A DNA stretch of 64,000 nt, taken from positions 1 through 64,000 of the forward strand of contig JAPLRR010000076.1 in NCBI GenBank assembly GCA_026399075.1. Direction: 5' to 3'. Numbering within the stretch: position 1 is the first letter of the stretch; every line of letters begins with the position of its first letter. The DNA is from Methylococcales bacterium. GTDB taxonomy: Bacteria > Pseudomonadota > Gammaproteobacteria > Methylococcales > Methylomonadaceae. Shown one piece after another: positions 19,062-28,990 of the stretch. The translations under genes and the position numbers were made by a program. The notes beneath the pieces were generated by a model. That model made no database searches. It was not told the origin of the DNA and was given only the letters and a program-made list of their open reading frames with translations.

Positions 19062-20078
19062 ATGAAGCTTGCCATTGTTAAACTTTCGGCATTGGGCGAT
19101 ATCGTCCATGCCATGCTGGCGCTACAATTTATCAAAGCGCATTTGCCTGACAGCCAAATAGATTGGATAGTTGAAGAACGCTTTGCCGGACTGTTGGAAA
19201 ATAACCCCGATATAGACCATATTCTAACCGTCAACCTAAAGTCCTTGAAAACCCATAAATTAGGTGTTTTTCAGCAAATAAAGCGTGTCAGAAATTACGC
19301 ACAGAACAACTATGATTTGGTCATCGATGCGCAAGGCCTGATTAAGTCAGCGCTGGTCACCAAGCTGCTGGGCGGGCGCAGTGCCGGATTTGATGCCCAA
19401 TCAATCCGCGAAAAGGCAGCATCGTGGTTTTACAAGGACACGGTTGCTTGTGCTTATGATGCAAACGCCATTGTTAGAAATGCGGTTGTGCTGTCCAAAC
19501 CGTTGGGCCTAACTATCAGCGATGAGCAAATCCTTAACAAAAAGCCGTATTTATATTTTAAAAATGAAGAGCCTCATATTTACGGTTTGTTGCAAAAGAC
19601 GGGTAAAAATATCGTTTTGGTTATTGGCTCAAGCTGGGAGAGCAAAAATTACCCCGCAGAAAAATTTGTAAATATAGCCAATGCCTTGCAAGAAAACTGT
19701 CTGGTGGTATGGGGTAGCGACCAAGAAAAAACCAAAGCGGAGTGGATGGCAAACCAATCCAAATGGATAAAGCTTGTACCAAGATTGGATTTGAATAGTT
19801 TGAAAGCATTGATTGCCAATGCCGATTTGTTGATAGGTAACGATACCGGGCCTACCCACATGGCATGGGCTTTGTGCCGACCTTCAATCACCTTGTTCGG
19901 GCCTACGCCTATCAGAATGGCTTATCAAACCACGATTAACAAAGTGCTTAAATCCAGTTCTGAGGTCAATCCGTTTAAGCTTAATAAGCAAGATTATTCC
20001 ATCAGTGAAATAGATGAGGCTGAAGTAATTGGCCTGGCAAGGGGGTTGTTGCAAAGTCGGGTGGATAAACCGCACTAA
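19062..20078 (+). CDS. waaC: Lipopolysaccharide heptosyltransferase I
   Basis: Adds the first heptose to Kdo2-lipid A. The 338-residue GT9 protein shows MKLAIVKLSALGDIVHAM, WIVEERFAGLL, YDLVIDAQGLIKSAL, GFDAQSIREKAAS, IGSSWESKNYPAEKF and LLIGNDTGPTHMAWAL. The ATG at 19062 begins exactly at the conserved N-terminus; the frame is open to a TTG at 19047. It belongs with waaF. The pair shows that the host makes heptose-containing LPS and is therefore Gram-negative. Confidence 0.94.
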   Translation: MKLAIVKLSALGDIVHAMLALQFIKAHLPDSQIDWIVEERFAGLLENNPDIDHILTVNLKSLKTHKLGVFQQIKRVRNYAQNNYDLVIDAQGLIKSALVTKLLGGRSAGFDAQSIREKAASWFYKDTVACAYDANAIVRNAVVLSKPLGLTISDEQILNKKPYLYFKNEEPHIYGLLQKTGKNIVLVIGSSWESKNYPAEKFVNIANALQENCLVVWGSDQEKTKAEWMANQSKWIKLVPRLDLNSLKALIANADLLIGNDTGPTHMAWALCRPSITLFGPTPIRMAYQTTINKVLKSSSEVNPFKLNKQDYSISEIDEAEVIGLARGLLQSRVDKPH

Positions 20079-20261
20079 TGCCAAGATAAGGTTTATCCAC
20101 GAAAATTAAAAACTTGGGTAATATCAGTCGTTTTGGGTAGAAACCTTGGTGACGACCAAAAACTGGGGCTGCAAGGCCTTTACATCCAAAGTGTCAGCTG
20201 TTTAAAAACGATCACAAATAAAGCATAACTTTAGATTTAATAGTGTGGGCTTTGTCGGTAA

Positions 20262-22205
20262 TTAGTTATTTTCAGGTGTATAGCTGTCCAGCTGCATGGC
20301 CTTAATCATAATGGCAAGTTCATCCCGTTGCTTTCTTAACGGGGCAACTTCAGCTTCAAGTGCCGCAATATTTTCAGCGTTGGTGCCTTTTGTACCGTCA
20401 ATCTTTTTTAACATCATTAAACGGCTTTCAATTTGTTTTTTGTGGTCTTTAATTTGGCACATTAACGGGATTAGGGCGCTATGGCACCATGCTATTGCTG
20501 CTTCATGCGCACGCCTTAACACGTTCCTGGCATTGTTGACCAAGGTTGCATAAAGCTTGTCAATAACAATGCTTTGCTCAGTCATGGTTATTCTGGTGCT
20601 GGAACGGAAAGCTTCACCTAGTTCGAATATCCTTTCAAGTTCCATTTGATATTCTTGGATGGAAAACAGCTGGGGCTCCACTTCTTTAAAGCCATAAGCT
20701 GTTTTGAAGCGCTTGTGCATGGCTTTTATCATGTTACGTGTTTCGTTGCTTATTTCTATGGCATTGCCGAGTAAATCTCGCAAATTATCAAACAGTTTGC
20801 GGATATTTTGTTTCATGCCGTAAGTTGTCAGGCTTTTGGCGATCTCGTGTCTGGCTTCGTTGATAATGGCATCCACTTTTTCAGAAGCGAAGGCGTCAAT
20901 TAAGCGGTTGGCCTGAACAATAAAAACCCTGCGGCTGGCCTGAAATTTTTCAATATTGGCCTGATAAAGTTCTTTCTTGTCGCGGGTTTCTTCCATCAAT
21001 TTTCCCATCAGATCTTGATTTTGAAAATCGATTTTTTTGAACTCTTCAAGTTGCCCGGTTGCATGTTGTAATGAAGTGCCGGTAATAGTGGAGGACTCAT
21101 TAACCAAATAGCCAATGTCACGTATAACAGTGCCCATTAGGATGTTGCGTTTTTGTTTTATGATGTCGTTGGCGAGGTAATCTTCCAAGGGTGCCAAGCG
21201 GCTTTTTTTCAGCAGGTCGGCATCGGCTTTAACCTTTGCCAGCAAGGCTTGTTTGGCTGAAACAGGAAATATGGTGTTTTCGTTTATTTTTAAAATACTC
21301 GCTGAAGCTGCAACCTGCGATTTTATGGATTCTTCATAGTTGCTCACGCCAGCTAGGTCATCCCACATGGAGTCTATTTTATTCATAACGACGGCCAGCC
21401 CCTGGGTTTTTTTACCATGGGCACGGCAAATATGGGACAGCCACATTTCCAAATCGCTCTTAGTGACCCCGGTGTCAGCTGCAAGCACAAAAACGATGGC
21501 TTGGGCGCTGGGCAACATATTTAAGGTAAGTTCAGGCTCAGTTCCTAGCGCGTTTAAGCCGGGGGTGTCAAGGATGGTCAAGCCTGCTTTTAGCAATGGA
21601 TGTGGAAAGCTAATTAGGGCATGGCGCCAACAGGGTATTTCAACTTTTTCTGGATTAATGATGCCTTGTTCAGCCGCTTCACGTTCATTCCATAAACCAA
21701 GCTTATCGGCCATCTCACGGTCAACTTGTTTGGTGGAGATCAGTTCTTTAAACGCTTCCTGCATTTGGGTTGGCGAATTGGCATCCAGGTCGAATTGTAA
21801 CCAACGGTCTGGCTTTTGTTTTAACTCAGCCAAGGAAATGTTTTCAAGCCGTGATTCGATAGATAGCAAGCGGATATAGCTGCCGCCGTCCGGATCATAA
21901 AAAAGCTCGGTGGGCGACATAGTTGTGCGGCCCGGTGAAGAAGGAAGCAGTCTGACACCAGTTTCGGCAAAAAATAGGGCATTGATCAGTTCAGTTTTGC
22001 CGCGCGAAAATTCAGCGACAAAAGCCAAGGTAATTCGGTCAGAGCCTAATATCGTGAGGATGTTCAAAATGGTGTTGGTACTATGGGGATCGTTCATACC
22101 ATAGCGGTTTCGCCATTGGTGATACATCTCAATAGACTGTGTCAATTTTGCACGCCATTGCGAATATTCGTGCATTTTCTCTTTAAATTCTGGATTCCTC
22201 ATCAC
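20262..22205 (-). CDS. Dynamin-family GTPase
   Basis: A 647-residue large GTPase of the bacterial dynamin-like group. G1 is AEFSRGKTEL (Lys70), a candidate G2 threonine lies in PGRTTMSP, G3 is DTPGLNAL (213-220) and G4 is NKIDSM (275-280). The rest is predominantly helical with long coiled-coil stretches, including a C-terminal one (KKQIESRLMMLKKI to QRDELAIM). No clear transmembrane paddle is seen. Such proteins remodel membranes or respond to membrane damage, and some protect against phage lysis; the role here is unknown. It is a single gene, transcribed away from the pyrE-hemW pair. ATGs at 22205 and 22202 are equivalent. Confidence 0.88.
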   Translation of the reverse strand: MMRNPEFKEKMHEYSQWRAKLTQSIEMYHQWRNRYGMNDPHSTNTILNILTILGSDRITLAFVAEFSRGKTELINALFFAETGVRLLPSSPGRTTMSPTELFYDPDGGSYIRLLSIESRLENISLAELKQKPDRWLQFDLDANSPTQMQEAFKELISTKQVDREMADKLGLWNEREAAEQGIINPEKVEIPCWRHALISFPHPLLKAGLTILDTPGLNALGTEPELTLNMLPSAQAIVFVLAADTGVTKSDLEMWLSHICRAHGKKTQGLAVVMNKIDSMWDDLAGVSNYEESIKSQVAASASILKINENTIFPVSAKQALLAKVKADADLLKKSRLAPLEDYLANDIIKQKRNILMGTVIRDIGYLVNESSTITGTSLQHATGQLEEFKKIDFQNQDLMGKLMEETRDKKELYQANIEKFQASRRVFIVQANRLIDAFASEKVDAIINEARHEIAKSLTTYGMKQNIRKLFDNLRDLLGNAIEISNETRNMIKAMHKRFKTAYGFKEVEPQLFSIQEYQMELERIFELGEAFRSSTRITMTEQSIVIDKLYATLVNNARNVLRRAHEAAIAWCHSALIPLMCQIKDHKKQIESRLMMLKKIDGTKGTNAENIAALEAEVAPLRKQRDELAIMIKAMQLDSYTPENN

Positions 22206-22283
22206 AAGCCTTTTTGCCTACACAACTTTATTAAGTGGGTCGGAAATTATATTTAGTCTACTATTTTTCATTATAGACCCCAT

Positions 22284-22310
22284 AAAAAAACTGTTAGGTT
22301 TAAACAGTTT
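22284..22310 (-). terminator. Intrinsic terminator after hemW-pyrE
   Basis: AAACTGTT (22288-22295) and AACAGTTT (22303-22310) form an 8-bp stem. Read on the minus strand, the stem is followed by a run of seven T (22290-22284). It lies 25 nt beyond the pyrE stop. Confidence 0.75.
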
Positions 22311-22334
22311 TATTTTTCCGAGCTAAACTTTATA

Positions 22335-22979
22335 TCAATGACACTTTATACCATAAAGATGCTGATAATTTTTGATGATATCAAGCTGATCGCTACCCGC
22401 AGCTGCTAAATAGCCAACTATATCCTCCAGCGTGACGATTGCAATAACAGGCATATCAAAACACGCTTGGGCTTCCAATACTGCCGAGCTATTATTGAGC
22501 CCTTTTTCCTGTCTGTCCAGTGCAATTAAAACACCGGCAGGTGTTGCTCCCGCATTCCTTATAATTTCCACCGATTCCCTGACGGAAGTGCCCGCCGTGA
22601 TGACGTCATCCAAGATTATCACTTTACCATGTAGCGGGGCGCCTACCAAGGCCCCACCTTCGCCATGGTCTTTAGTTTCTTTACGGTTAAAGGCAAAGGG
22701 TATGTCACTTGCTGTCTCTGCGGCATAAGCGATGGCAGTGGCACTGACCAAGGGAATTCCTTTGTAGGCGGGGCCATAAAGGATATCCGGCTTAATGCCT
22801 GATTTTAGCAATGCTTGCGCGTAAAAATGCCCTAGCTTTCCTAGTTGGGCACCCGTGTTGAACAGGCCGGTGTTAAAAAAATAAGGGCTAGTGCGGCCTG
22901 ATTTTAACAGGAATTCGCCAAACTTTAATACACCACATTCCAACGCGTAGGCAATAAAGTCATTTTTGTAATCAAGCAT
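22335..22979 (-). CDS. pyrE: Orotate phosphoribosyltransferase
   Basis: Joins orotate and PRPP to give OMP in pyrimidine synthesis. The 214 residues include VLKFGEFLLKSGRTSPYFFN, LYGPAYKGIPL, FNRKETKDHGEGG, and the PRPP-binding VIILDDVITAGTSVRES. The start at 22979 (MLDYKNDFIAYAL) aligns with the usual PyrE N-terminus. An in-frame ATG ending at 23027 overlaps the hemW stop as TGATG and could be the coupled start, giving 16 more residues. An intrinsic terminator follows the gene. Confidence 0.95.
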   Translation of the reverse strand: MLDYKNDFIAYALECGVLKFGEFLLKSGRTSPYFFNTGLFNTGAQLGKLGHFYAQALLKSGIKPDILYGPAYKGIPLVSATAIAYAAETASDIPFAFNRKETKDHGEGGALVGAPLHGKVIILDDVITAGTSVRESVEIIRNAGATPAGVLIALDRQEKGLNNSSAVLEAQACFDMPVIAIVTLEDIVGYLAAAGSDQLDIIKNYQHLYGIKCH

Positions 22980-23026
22980 AGTAGTCAAGGGTGGTGGTAA
23001 AGGTAAAGTGATCCTTGCTGCCAACA

Positions 23027-24190
23027 TCAAGGCATGAATTGTTCTAAAATATTATCCAAAAAATTCCATCCTTTTGGAGAGCAATAATAATGATTTTTTT
23101 GATAAAAAATCAACTTTTCTTTAAGGCAATTTGATAATGCTGGCTCCAGGGTGGAGAGGGGCAATCCGGTTGTTGACTGGTAATTGGCAAGGGTAAAGCC
23201 TTTCTTTAGCCGTAAGTGGTTCATAATGAATTCTAATGGCAGGTCTGCCATTGGAATGCTTATCTCCCCACCGTTTGGGCGTGGTGCTTTTAAATACTGT
23301 TCAGGCCCTTTCGGTTTAGCGGTGCGGATAATTTTGCCGGGTAAATCTAGCGTTATTTTGCCGTGGGCGCCCGCACCTATCCCTAAATAGTCACCGAATT
23401 GCCAATAGTTTACATTATGTTTACATTGTAAGTCTGCTTGGCTATAGGCAGAAACCTCATATTGCTGGTATCCCTGTGCGGCTAAAAGCGTTTGGCACTG
23501 TACTTGGGTAGAAAAAATGAGTTCATCATCAGGCAGTTTGGGGGGGAATTTATAAAAATAGGTGTTAGGTTCTAAGGTCAATTGGTAATAAGAAATATGC
23601 GAGGGGCGTAAGCTGATGGCGGTCGCTACGTCTGCGTTGCTGATGGTAGGGCTGGAGCCTGGCAAGCCATACATCAAGTCCAGGTTGAAATTCTTAAAGC
23701 CAACCTGGTGGGCCATTTCGGCGGCGGTAATCGCTTCGTGCCCAGCATGTACCCTGCCTAGTGTTTTGAGAAGCTTGTCGTTAAAGCTTTGGACCCCGAT
23801 AGATAAGCGGTTAATCCCTAAGGCCCTAAATTCGGCAAATTTATGGCTTTCAAACGTTCCTGGATTAGCTTCGAGGGTGATCTCGATGCCATCCTTTAAG
23901 GTAAGCTGTTGGCCTATACCTTGTAATAATCGGTTGAAAGATTCAGGGGAGAAAAGGCTGGGGGTGCCCCCGCCAATAAAAATACTGCTAATGGGTCGGG
24001 TGATGCCAAAGCGTTGCACGTCATGGTTTAAATCATCCAACAGCGCGTCAATGTAAGAGGCTTCCGGTGTAGTGGCTTTGATTGCATGTGAGTTAAAATC
24101 ACAATAAGGGCATTTTTTAATGCACCAAGGAATATGGATGTAGAGGCTCAGTGGCGGCAATGGCGTTATGGTTTTGAGATTAGAAAGCAA
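23027..24190 (-). CDS. hemW: Radical SAM haem chaperone HemW
   Basis: The 387-residue protein has the HemN-like radical-SAM cluster motif CIKKCPYC (C-x3-C-x2-C) within LYIHIPWCIKKCPYCDF, then SIFIGGGTPSLFSP, EITLEANPGTFE, RLSIGVQSFND and NLDLMYGLPG. Family knowledge: HemW binds haem and delivers it to respiratory enzymes. It lacks the N-terminal extension with the extra cysteine that true coproporphyrinogen oxidase HemN has, so oxygen-independent CPO activity is unlikely. It is co-directional and overlapping or adjacent with pyrE. Confidence 0.94.
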   Translation of the reverse strand: MLSNLKTITPLPPLSLYIHIPWCIKKCPYCDFNSHAIKATTPEASYIDALLDDLNHDVQRFGITRPISSIFIGGGTPSLFSPESFNRLLQGIGQQLTLKDGIEITLEANPGTFESHKFAEFRALGINRLSIGVQSFNDKLLKTLGRVHAGHEAITAAEMAHQVGFKNFNLDLMYGLPGSSPTISNADVATAISLRPSHISYYQLTLEPNTYFYKFPPKLPDDELIFSTQVQCQTLLAAQGYQQYEVSAYSQADLQCKHNVNYWQFGDYLGIGAGAHGKITLDLPGKIIRTAKPKGPEQYLKAPRPNGGEISIPMADLPLEFIMNHLRLKKGFTLANYQSTTGLPLSTLEPALSNCLKEKLIFYQKNHYYCSPKGWNFLDNILEQFMP

Positions 24191-24508
24191 TTAGTTTAAC
24201 ATTATTTTCAGTCAACCCAGTGTTTCCCTCATCGGGTAGGCTTTAATGGGTCGGTCTTTACTGCCGAAGCCGCAGACCATAAGGCGGGTTCGGCCATAGT
24301 GATGCCGTAAAGAGGGCTTTGGATCCTCATTTTATCTGTTTTATTAAGTCAAGTAGGCACCGGAAAGTCGGTTTCATAGGCTATTTGGATGCCCGTAACG
24401 CAGTGTTGTAGGGGCAAGTTTTTTACTTATTGCTTAATATTACTTAGCGGCCTAGAAATTTTCCCCCTTAGAAACTATAATGCAACATTTTATATAGAGG
24501 ATTAGAAC
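24191..24508. other. Divergent intergenic region hemW / rpe
   Basis: This 318-nt gap separates divergent hemW and rpe and must carry both promoters. Apart from the rpe promoter candidate I see no coding frame or RNA gene. Part of it (about 24255-24310) is GC-rich with several short inverted repeats. Confidence 0.4.
24453..24481 (+). promoter_or_regulatory. Candidate sigma-70 promoter of rpe
   Basis: A perfect -10 box TATAAT (24476-24481) lies 17 nt after TAGAAA (24453-24458, four of six matches to the -35 consensus). Transcription would begin near 24488, 20 nt before the rpe ATG. The ribosome-binding site AGAGGA follows at about 24496. Confidence 0.5.
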
Positions 24509-25180
24509 ATGAATGAAAATTGGATTGCCCCCTCCATCCTTTCTGCCAATTTTGCGAAATTAGGCGAGGAAGTTGATAAGGTTTTGGCTGATGGTGCCGA
24601 TATTGTGCATTTTGATGTTATGGATAATCATTTTGTGCCTAATCTGACTATTGGCCCTTTGGTCTGTGAAGCCTTAAGAAAACATGGTGTGACCGCGCCG
24701 ATTGATGTCCATCTGATGGTGGAGCCAGTTGATCGCCTAATTCCAGATTTTGCTAAAGCCGGTGCAAGCATCATCACTTTCCACCCTGAAGCTTCTGTAC
24801 ATATTGACCGTACCCTGCAATTGATTAAAGATTGTGGTTGCCAGGCAGGGTTGGTGTTTAACCCAGGTACGCCATTACATTACCTGGATTATGTCATGGA
24901 CAAATTGGACATGATTTTATTGATGTCTGTAAACCCAGGCTTTGGCGGACAATCGTTTATCCCTTCAGCGCTAGACAAATTAAGGTTGGTTAGGAAGAGA
25001 ATTGACGACAGCGGTTTAAATATTCGCCTGGAGATTGATGGCGGCGTTAAAACTGACAATATCCGGGCCATTAAAGAAGCGGGTGCGGATACGTTTGTTG
25101 CAGGTTCTGCAATTTTTAACCAGCCTGATTATAAAAAAGTGATTGATGACATGCGTGCTGAATTGGCGCTGGCAGTTTAG
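24509..25180 (+). CDS. rpe: Ribulose-phosphate 3-epimerase
   Basis: Interconverts ribulose 5-phosphate and xylulose 5-phosphate in the pentose phosphate pathway (and in the ribulose monophosphate cycle of methylotrophs). The 223-residue TIM barrel shows [73 protein letters not shown] and [11 protein letters not shown], all catalytic and phosphate-binding motifs intact. In many gammaproteobacteria rpe is followed by gph and then trpE; gph is absent here. Confidence 0.97.
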   Translation: MNENWIAPSILSANFAKLGEEVDKVLADGADIVHFDVMDNHFVPNLTIGPLVCEALRKHGVTAPIDVHLMVEPVDRLIPDFAKAGASIITFHPEASVHIDRTLQLIKDCGCQAGLVFNPGTPLHYLDYVMDKLDMILLMSVNPGFGGQSFIPSALDKLRLVRKRIDDSGLNIRLEIDGGVKTDNIRAIKEAGADTFVAGSAIFNQPDYKKVIDDMRAELALAV

Positions 25181-25459
25181 ATAAGTAGCATGGTCATACT
25201 GCATGGATGCAATGGATGATGCAATGCCTTCCTTTTTGGGCATCAGTGGTTTGGGTTAATGATAACGCCGTTATCCCAAGCTGCGTTGTCCATAATGCCA
25301 AAATGATAGGCAACAATATAGTTTGGTTTCGTAGCAAGCTATAAGTTGGGCGGATTGGGTTGATTTATACAAAGCGCTTCGTTGTTATAAGGTTCGGTTG
25401 TGGCTTTTATCCTTGAAAATAACAACATGACTTAATTCAGAAAAAATGGAGCGAAATTA

Positions 25460-26200
25460 ATGGAAAGAAGCCCTCAAGTTAAAGTATTAGAGGACCAAAT
25501 CAGAAAATGTTATGTTTTGACGCACAAAACCCATGAAAAATGTGCGGCGCTTCTAAGCAACGGGAATAACAATCTTAATGTATGGCAAATATTTTTATCG
25601 GTTATAACTACCGCTGGCATTTCTTTGTATGTTCTGCTTGGCAGCAAACACTTGGCCATTTTCGCCGTTGTATTGTCAGTGATAACTATGCTGTTGACTA
25701 TCTACGCGAAAATGATCAACTTAAGTGGCATATCTAAACAACATGCTGAAGCGACCTCTTCCATTTGGAATGCGCGTGAAAAATACTTGTCGCTGCTTAC
25801 AGACATCAGGGCGGGGGTTATAGGCGTTAATGAAATACGTATTGCCCGTGAAAAACTCCAGTTCGAGCTTCATAAAACGTATAAAGGCTCGCCAAAAACC
25901 TTAATTAAAGCCTATGATGATGCCTCAAGGGCAATTAAAGAGATGGAAAAATTGCCTACTTGTAACGAAGAAATAGACAAGTTTTTTCCTGATTTCTTGA
26001 AAAATAACCCGCCATCGGCCCTGAGTGACCAAGAAATTAACGAATTCTTGCCTGATTCTTTTGGCTTGGCACCTGAGGGATTCGTTGAGAAGCGCCGTCC
26101 AAGCAGTTCGGATACCAACACGTATGATGGCCGCAAAACCCACATCAGGCGCAGTATTGATAAAAATATCAATCCCTTGAAAAATAACAAGGATTTATAA
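25460..26200 (+). CDS. SLATT-type two-transmembrane protein
   Basis: A 246-residue protein with an N-terminal helix (EDQIRKCYVLTHKTHEKCA), two hydrophobic helices (about residues 46-62, IFLSVITTAGISLYVLL, and 64-85, LAIFAVVLSVITMLLTIYA), then a long amphipathic helix pair and a C-terminal tail. This arrangement is that of the SLATT family (SMODS- and SLOG-associating two-TM effectors), which are thought to form pores when a partner enzyme senses infection. No nucleotidyltransferase, SLOG or RT partner is adjacent. The tail holds a duplicated motif, EIDKFFPDFL and EINEFLPDSF. It lies between rpe and trpE where gph is usual. Confidence 0.7.
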   Translation: MERSPQVKVLEDQIRKCYVLTHKTHEKCAALLSNGNNNLNVWQIFLSVITTAGISLYVLLGSKHLAIFAVVLSVITMLLTIYAKMINLSGISKQHAEATSSIWNAREKYLSLLTDIRAGVIGVNEIRIAREKLQFELHKTYKGSPKTLIKAYDDASRAIKEMEKLPTCNEEIDKFFPDFLKNNPPSALSDQEINEFLPDSFGLAPEGFVEKRRPSSSDTNTYDGRKTHIRRSIDKNINPLKNNKDL

Positions 26201-26608
26201 CCCGCACTTGTGCCCATAATTGGCGGTTGGACAAGCACGGAAAATGGCTTGGATCCTTATAACAGTTTTTGCTGATATAGAGACCCGCGTCAAATTAAGC
26301 GACATAATCAAACTAGTCGATTAAGATCAGCGCTTAGTTTATCTATTTGTTATGCCACTTAAGCAACCCACGGTTCTGTAGAGTGGTTTTAAACCGCAAA
26401 AATTTATCACTTTAGTTTATTCTGGACTAAATTAATGATGGGCTTAACCCAATGAGTTATACAAAATGAGTTGTTTTTATTTACCCTCAATAAAGCTAAA
26501 GCTATTGCATTGGCGTCGCAAAAATTAATCGGACATTGAACGGTAGCTTAAGGATTTACAAAACTGCTACGCACGCCACTGCTGTACACACATTGAATAA
26601 AAACCACC
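26201..26608. other. Long trpE upstream region
   Basis: This AT-rich 408-nt gap precedes trpE. A short frame at 26466 has only one Trp codon, so there is no classical trp attenuator leader. No RNA gene or strong terminator was found. It may hold remnants from insertion of the SLATT gene. Confidence 0.35.
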
Positions 26609-28096
26609 ATGACCTTAGAACAGTTTGACCAATATGCCCAACAGGGCTACAACCGGATTCCCGTTTGCCGAGAAGTTTTGGCGGATTTGGATACGCCTTT
26701 AAGCGCCTACCTTAAACTGGCCGATGGCGCGTATTCCTATTTGTTTGAATCGGTGCACGGTGGTGAGCAATGGGGGCGCTATTCCATTATCGGGTTGCCC
26801 TGCAAAACCATCGTTAAAATCAAGGGCAATCAGATTCGCCTTGAACAGGATGGCGTATTGCTGGAAACCATAAGCCATGAGAACCCGCTGGTTTGGATAG
26901 AGCAATTCAAGCAACGCTATAAAGTGCCGGACATTGCCGAACTGCCGCGTTTTAATGGTGGATTGGTTGGTTATTTTGGCTATGAAACCATACGCTATAT
27001 TGAACCGCGATTGTGCGCCACAGAAAAAGCCGATCCCTTAGGCTGCCCTGATATCTTGCTGATGGTTTCAGAAGAAATCTTGGTGTTTGACAATCTGTCC
27101 GGCAAAGTCTTGTTGCTGACCCACGCCAACCCAGAAGAAGCTGATGCTTATGGCCGTGCTGTGGCGCGGGTTGCGGAGTTAGCGGTTAAGCTACGGGAAA
27201 TGCAGGCCAAGCCAGAAAAACATGCCAACCCCCATCAAGTGGAAGAGGCGGATTTTGTTTCGGGTTTCACCCAGCAAGGGTTCGAAAACGCTGTGCTAAA
27301 GGCCAAAGAGTACATCACCGACGGCGACATTATGCAGGTTGTGTTGTCACAGCGCATGTCCATCCCCTACACGGCATCACCGCTGAATTTATACCGCGCC
27401 TTACGGTGTTTGAACCCTTCGCCTTATATGTTTTACCTCAACCTGGAAGATTTTCACATTGTTGGCTCGTCACCGGAAATTTTGGTCAGACTGGAAGACA
27501 ACATCGTCACGGTGCGGCCCATCGCAGGCACACGGCGGCGTGGGGTGACACCGGAACAGGACATTGCTTTGGAACACGACTTATTGGCCGACCCGAAAGA
27601 ATTGGCTGAGCATTTGATGTTGATAGACTTGGGCCGCAATGATGCGGGCCGCGTCGCACAAATCGGCAGTGTACAACTGACCGATAAAATGATCGTAGAG
27701 CGTTACTCCCATGTCATGCACATTGTTTCCAATGTCACTGGCACTTTACAGGCAGGCAAAAACGCGTTTGACGTTTTGGCCGCCACGTTTCCGGCGGGAA
27801 CCGTCAGCGGTGCGCCAAAAATCCGCGCAATGGAAATAATTGATGAGCTTGAGCCGGTCAAACGGGGCATTTATTCCGGTGCGGTGGGCTATGTTGCCTG
27901 GTCAGGCAATTTGGACACTGCCATTGCCATTAGGACAGCGGTTATCAAAGACAACATGCTACACATACAAGCGGGTGCCGGCATCGTTTACGATTCCGTG
28001 CCAACCAACGAATGGGAAGAAACCCTCAACAAGGGGCGCGCCATTTTCCGGGCCGTCAGTATGGCCGAAGCAGGCTTGGAAGGAGAGCAGGCATGA
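26609..28096 (+). CDS. trpE: Anthranilate synthase component I
   Basis: Converts chorismate to anthranilate with the ammonia supplied by TrpG. The 495 residues include the tryptophan feedback region around [32 protein letters not shown], the chorismate-binding domain [49 protein letters not shown], and [18 protein letters not shown] with [11 protein letters not shown]. Feedback inhibition by tryptophan is expected from the family. Its stop overlaps trpG's start (ATGA). Confidence 0.97.
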   Translation: MTLEQFDQYAQQGYNRIPVCREVLADLDTPLSAYLKLADGAYSYLFESVHGGEQWGRYSIIGLPCKTIVKIKGNQIRLEQDGVLLETISHENPLVWIEQFKQRYKVPDIAELPRFNGGLVGYFGYETIRYIEPRLCATEKADPLGCPDILLMVSEEILVFDNLSGKVLLLTHANPEEADAYGRAVARVAELAVKLREMQAKPEKHANPHQVEEADFVSGFTQQGFENAVLKAKEYITDGDIMQVVLSQRMSIPYTASPLNLYRALRCLNPSPYMFYLNLEDFHIVGSSPEILVRLEDNIVTVRPIAGTRRRGVTPEQDIALEHDLLADPKELAEHLMLIDLGRNDAGRVAQIGSVQLTDKMIVERYSHVMHIVSNVTGTLQAGKNAFDVLAATFPAGTVSGAPKIRAMEIIDELEPVKRGIYSGAVGYVAWSGNLDTAIAIRTAVIKDNMLHIQAGAGIVYDSVPTNEWEETLNKGRAIFRAVSMAEAGLEGEQA

Positions 28097-28683
28097 GCGC
28101 AGTTAAAGTGGTCATGGTCGATAATTATGACTCGTTTACCTATAACCTTGTGCAATATCTGGGCGAGTTAGGGGCAGATGTCACCGTGGTGCGTAACGAC
28201 CAAATCACCGTTGAAGGCATCGCCGAACTAGCGCCGGACAAAATCGTCATATCCCCCGGCCCGTGCACCCCAAAAGAAGCGGGCGTGTCGGTGGCAACGA
28301 TCTTAAAGTTTGCCGGGCATACGCCAATATTGGGGGTTTGCCTGGGCCATCAAAGCATCGGCTATGCCTTTGGCGGCAACATCATCCACGCCAAAAGTAT
28401 CATGCACGGCAAAACCTCAGCGATTTATCACCATAATCTGGGGGTTTTTAAAGGCTTGGACAACCCGTTCACCGCTACCCGTTACCATTCCTTGGTCATC
28501 GAACAAGCCAGTTTGCCAGAATGCCTAGAAGTCACCGCTTGGACCCAAGATGCCGCAGGCAATATTGACGAAATTATGGGCGTGCGCCATAAAACCTTGG
28601 ACATAGAAGGCGTACAATTCCACCCCGAATCAATACTGACCGAGTTTGGCCACGAGTTGCTGAAGAATTTTTTGGATAGATGA
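28093..28683 (+). CDS. trpG: Anthranilate synthase component II (glutamine amidotransferase)
   Basis: The class-I glutaminase subunit of anthranilate synthase, 196 residues. The catalytic triad Cys lies in [17 protein letters not shown] and the His-Glu pair in [32 protein letters not shown] is the N-terminal strand. It may also serve para-aminobenzoate synthase. The true start is the ATG at 28093, within the 3' end of trpE, although the frame is open upstream. trpD and trpC, which often follow, are not here; a restriction operon lies next. Confidence 0.96.
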   Translation: MSAVKVVMVDNYDSFTYNLVQYLGELGADVTVVRNDQITVEGIAELAPDKIVISPGPCTPKEAGVSVATILKFAGHTPILGVCLGHQSIGYAFGGNIIHAKSIMHGKTSAIYHHNLGVFKGLDNPFTATRYHSLVIEQASLPECLEVTAWTQDAAGNIDEIMGVRHKTLDIEGVQFHPESILTEFGHELLKNFLDR

Positions 28684-28720
28684 GGGCGGTTGGTTTTTGC
28701 CACGTGAAATGATTTTTCAG

Positions 28721-28748
28721 TGTAGGTGCGGATAAATCCGCACCTACA
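28721..28748. repeat. 12-bp perfect palindromic hairpin
   Basis: TGTAGGTGCGGA, loop TAAA and TCCGCACCTACA form a perfect 12-bp stem 37 nt past trpG. It has the look of a REP/MITE core rather than a terminator because no T-run follows. Confidence 0.6.
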
Positions 28749-28925
28749 ATCGCCCAGCATATTTCATGCACGCTCCTAAGGTTTATGCGTTGTTCATATA
28801 ACCCTTTTCTCCCCGCTAGCGGCTTTGTCCGCCCCCGTCAATGGTATTTTGCAGCCAACTGCAAGCCACCCCTTCCTTCGACCCTTATGAATTCTTTGGC
28901 AATGCCCGATTTTAGCATTGATACG

Positions 28926-28952
28926 TTGCGGGGCGGCTTTGCCCGTTATAAT
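28926..28952 (+). promoter_or_regulatory. Candidate promoter of the hsd operon
   Basis: A perfect TATAAT (28947-28952) lies 39 nt before the hsdM start. The best -35 is TTGCGG at 28926-28931 with a short 15-nt spacer, so strength or dependence on an activator is uncertain. AGGAA precedes the ATG. Confidence 0.35.
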
Positions 28953-28990
28953 GGATGGCTATCTAAACGTATTTAAGCAGGAATCCAACA

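Larger units (their letters stand above)
28684..28990. other. Junction between trpG and the hsd operon
   Basis: A 307-nt gap with no convincing gene. It carries a perfect palindrome (annotated separately) and a likely hsdM promoter, and marks the left end of the restriction locus inserted after trpG. Confidence 0.4.

Noticed and set aside
23027-24190. hemW as coproporphyrinogen III oxidase HemN
   Set aside because: The protein is 387 residues and lacks HemN's N-terminal extension and second cysteine set; it fits the HemW branch.
26466-26528. Possible trp leader peptide ahead of trpE
   Set aside because: The short frame has a single Trp codon, and there is no terminator/antiterminator pair after it.
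28785-28976. 63-codon frame between trpG and hsdM
   Set aside because: It has no recognisable motif and no ribosome-binding site, and it lies over the candidate hsd promoter. It looks like a chance frame.
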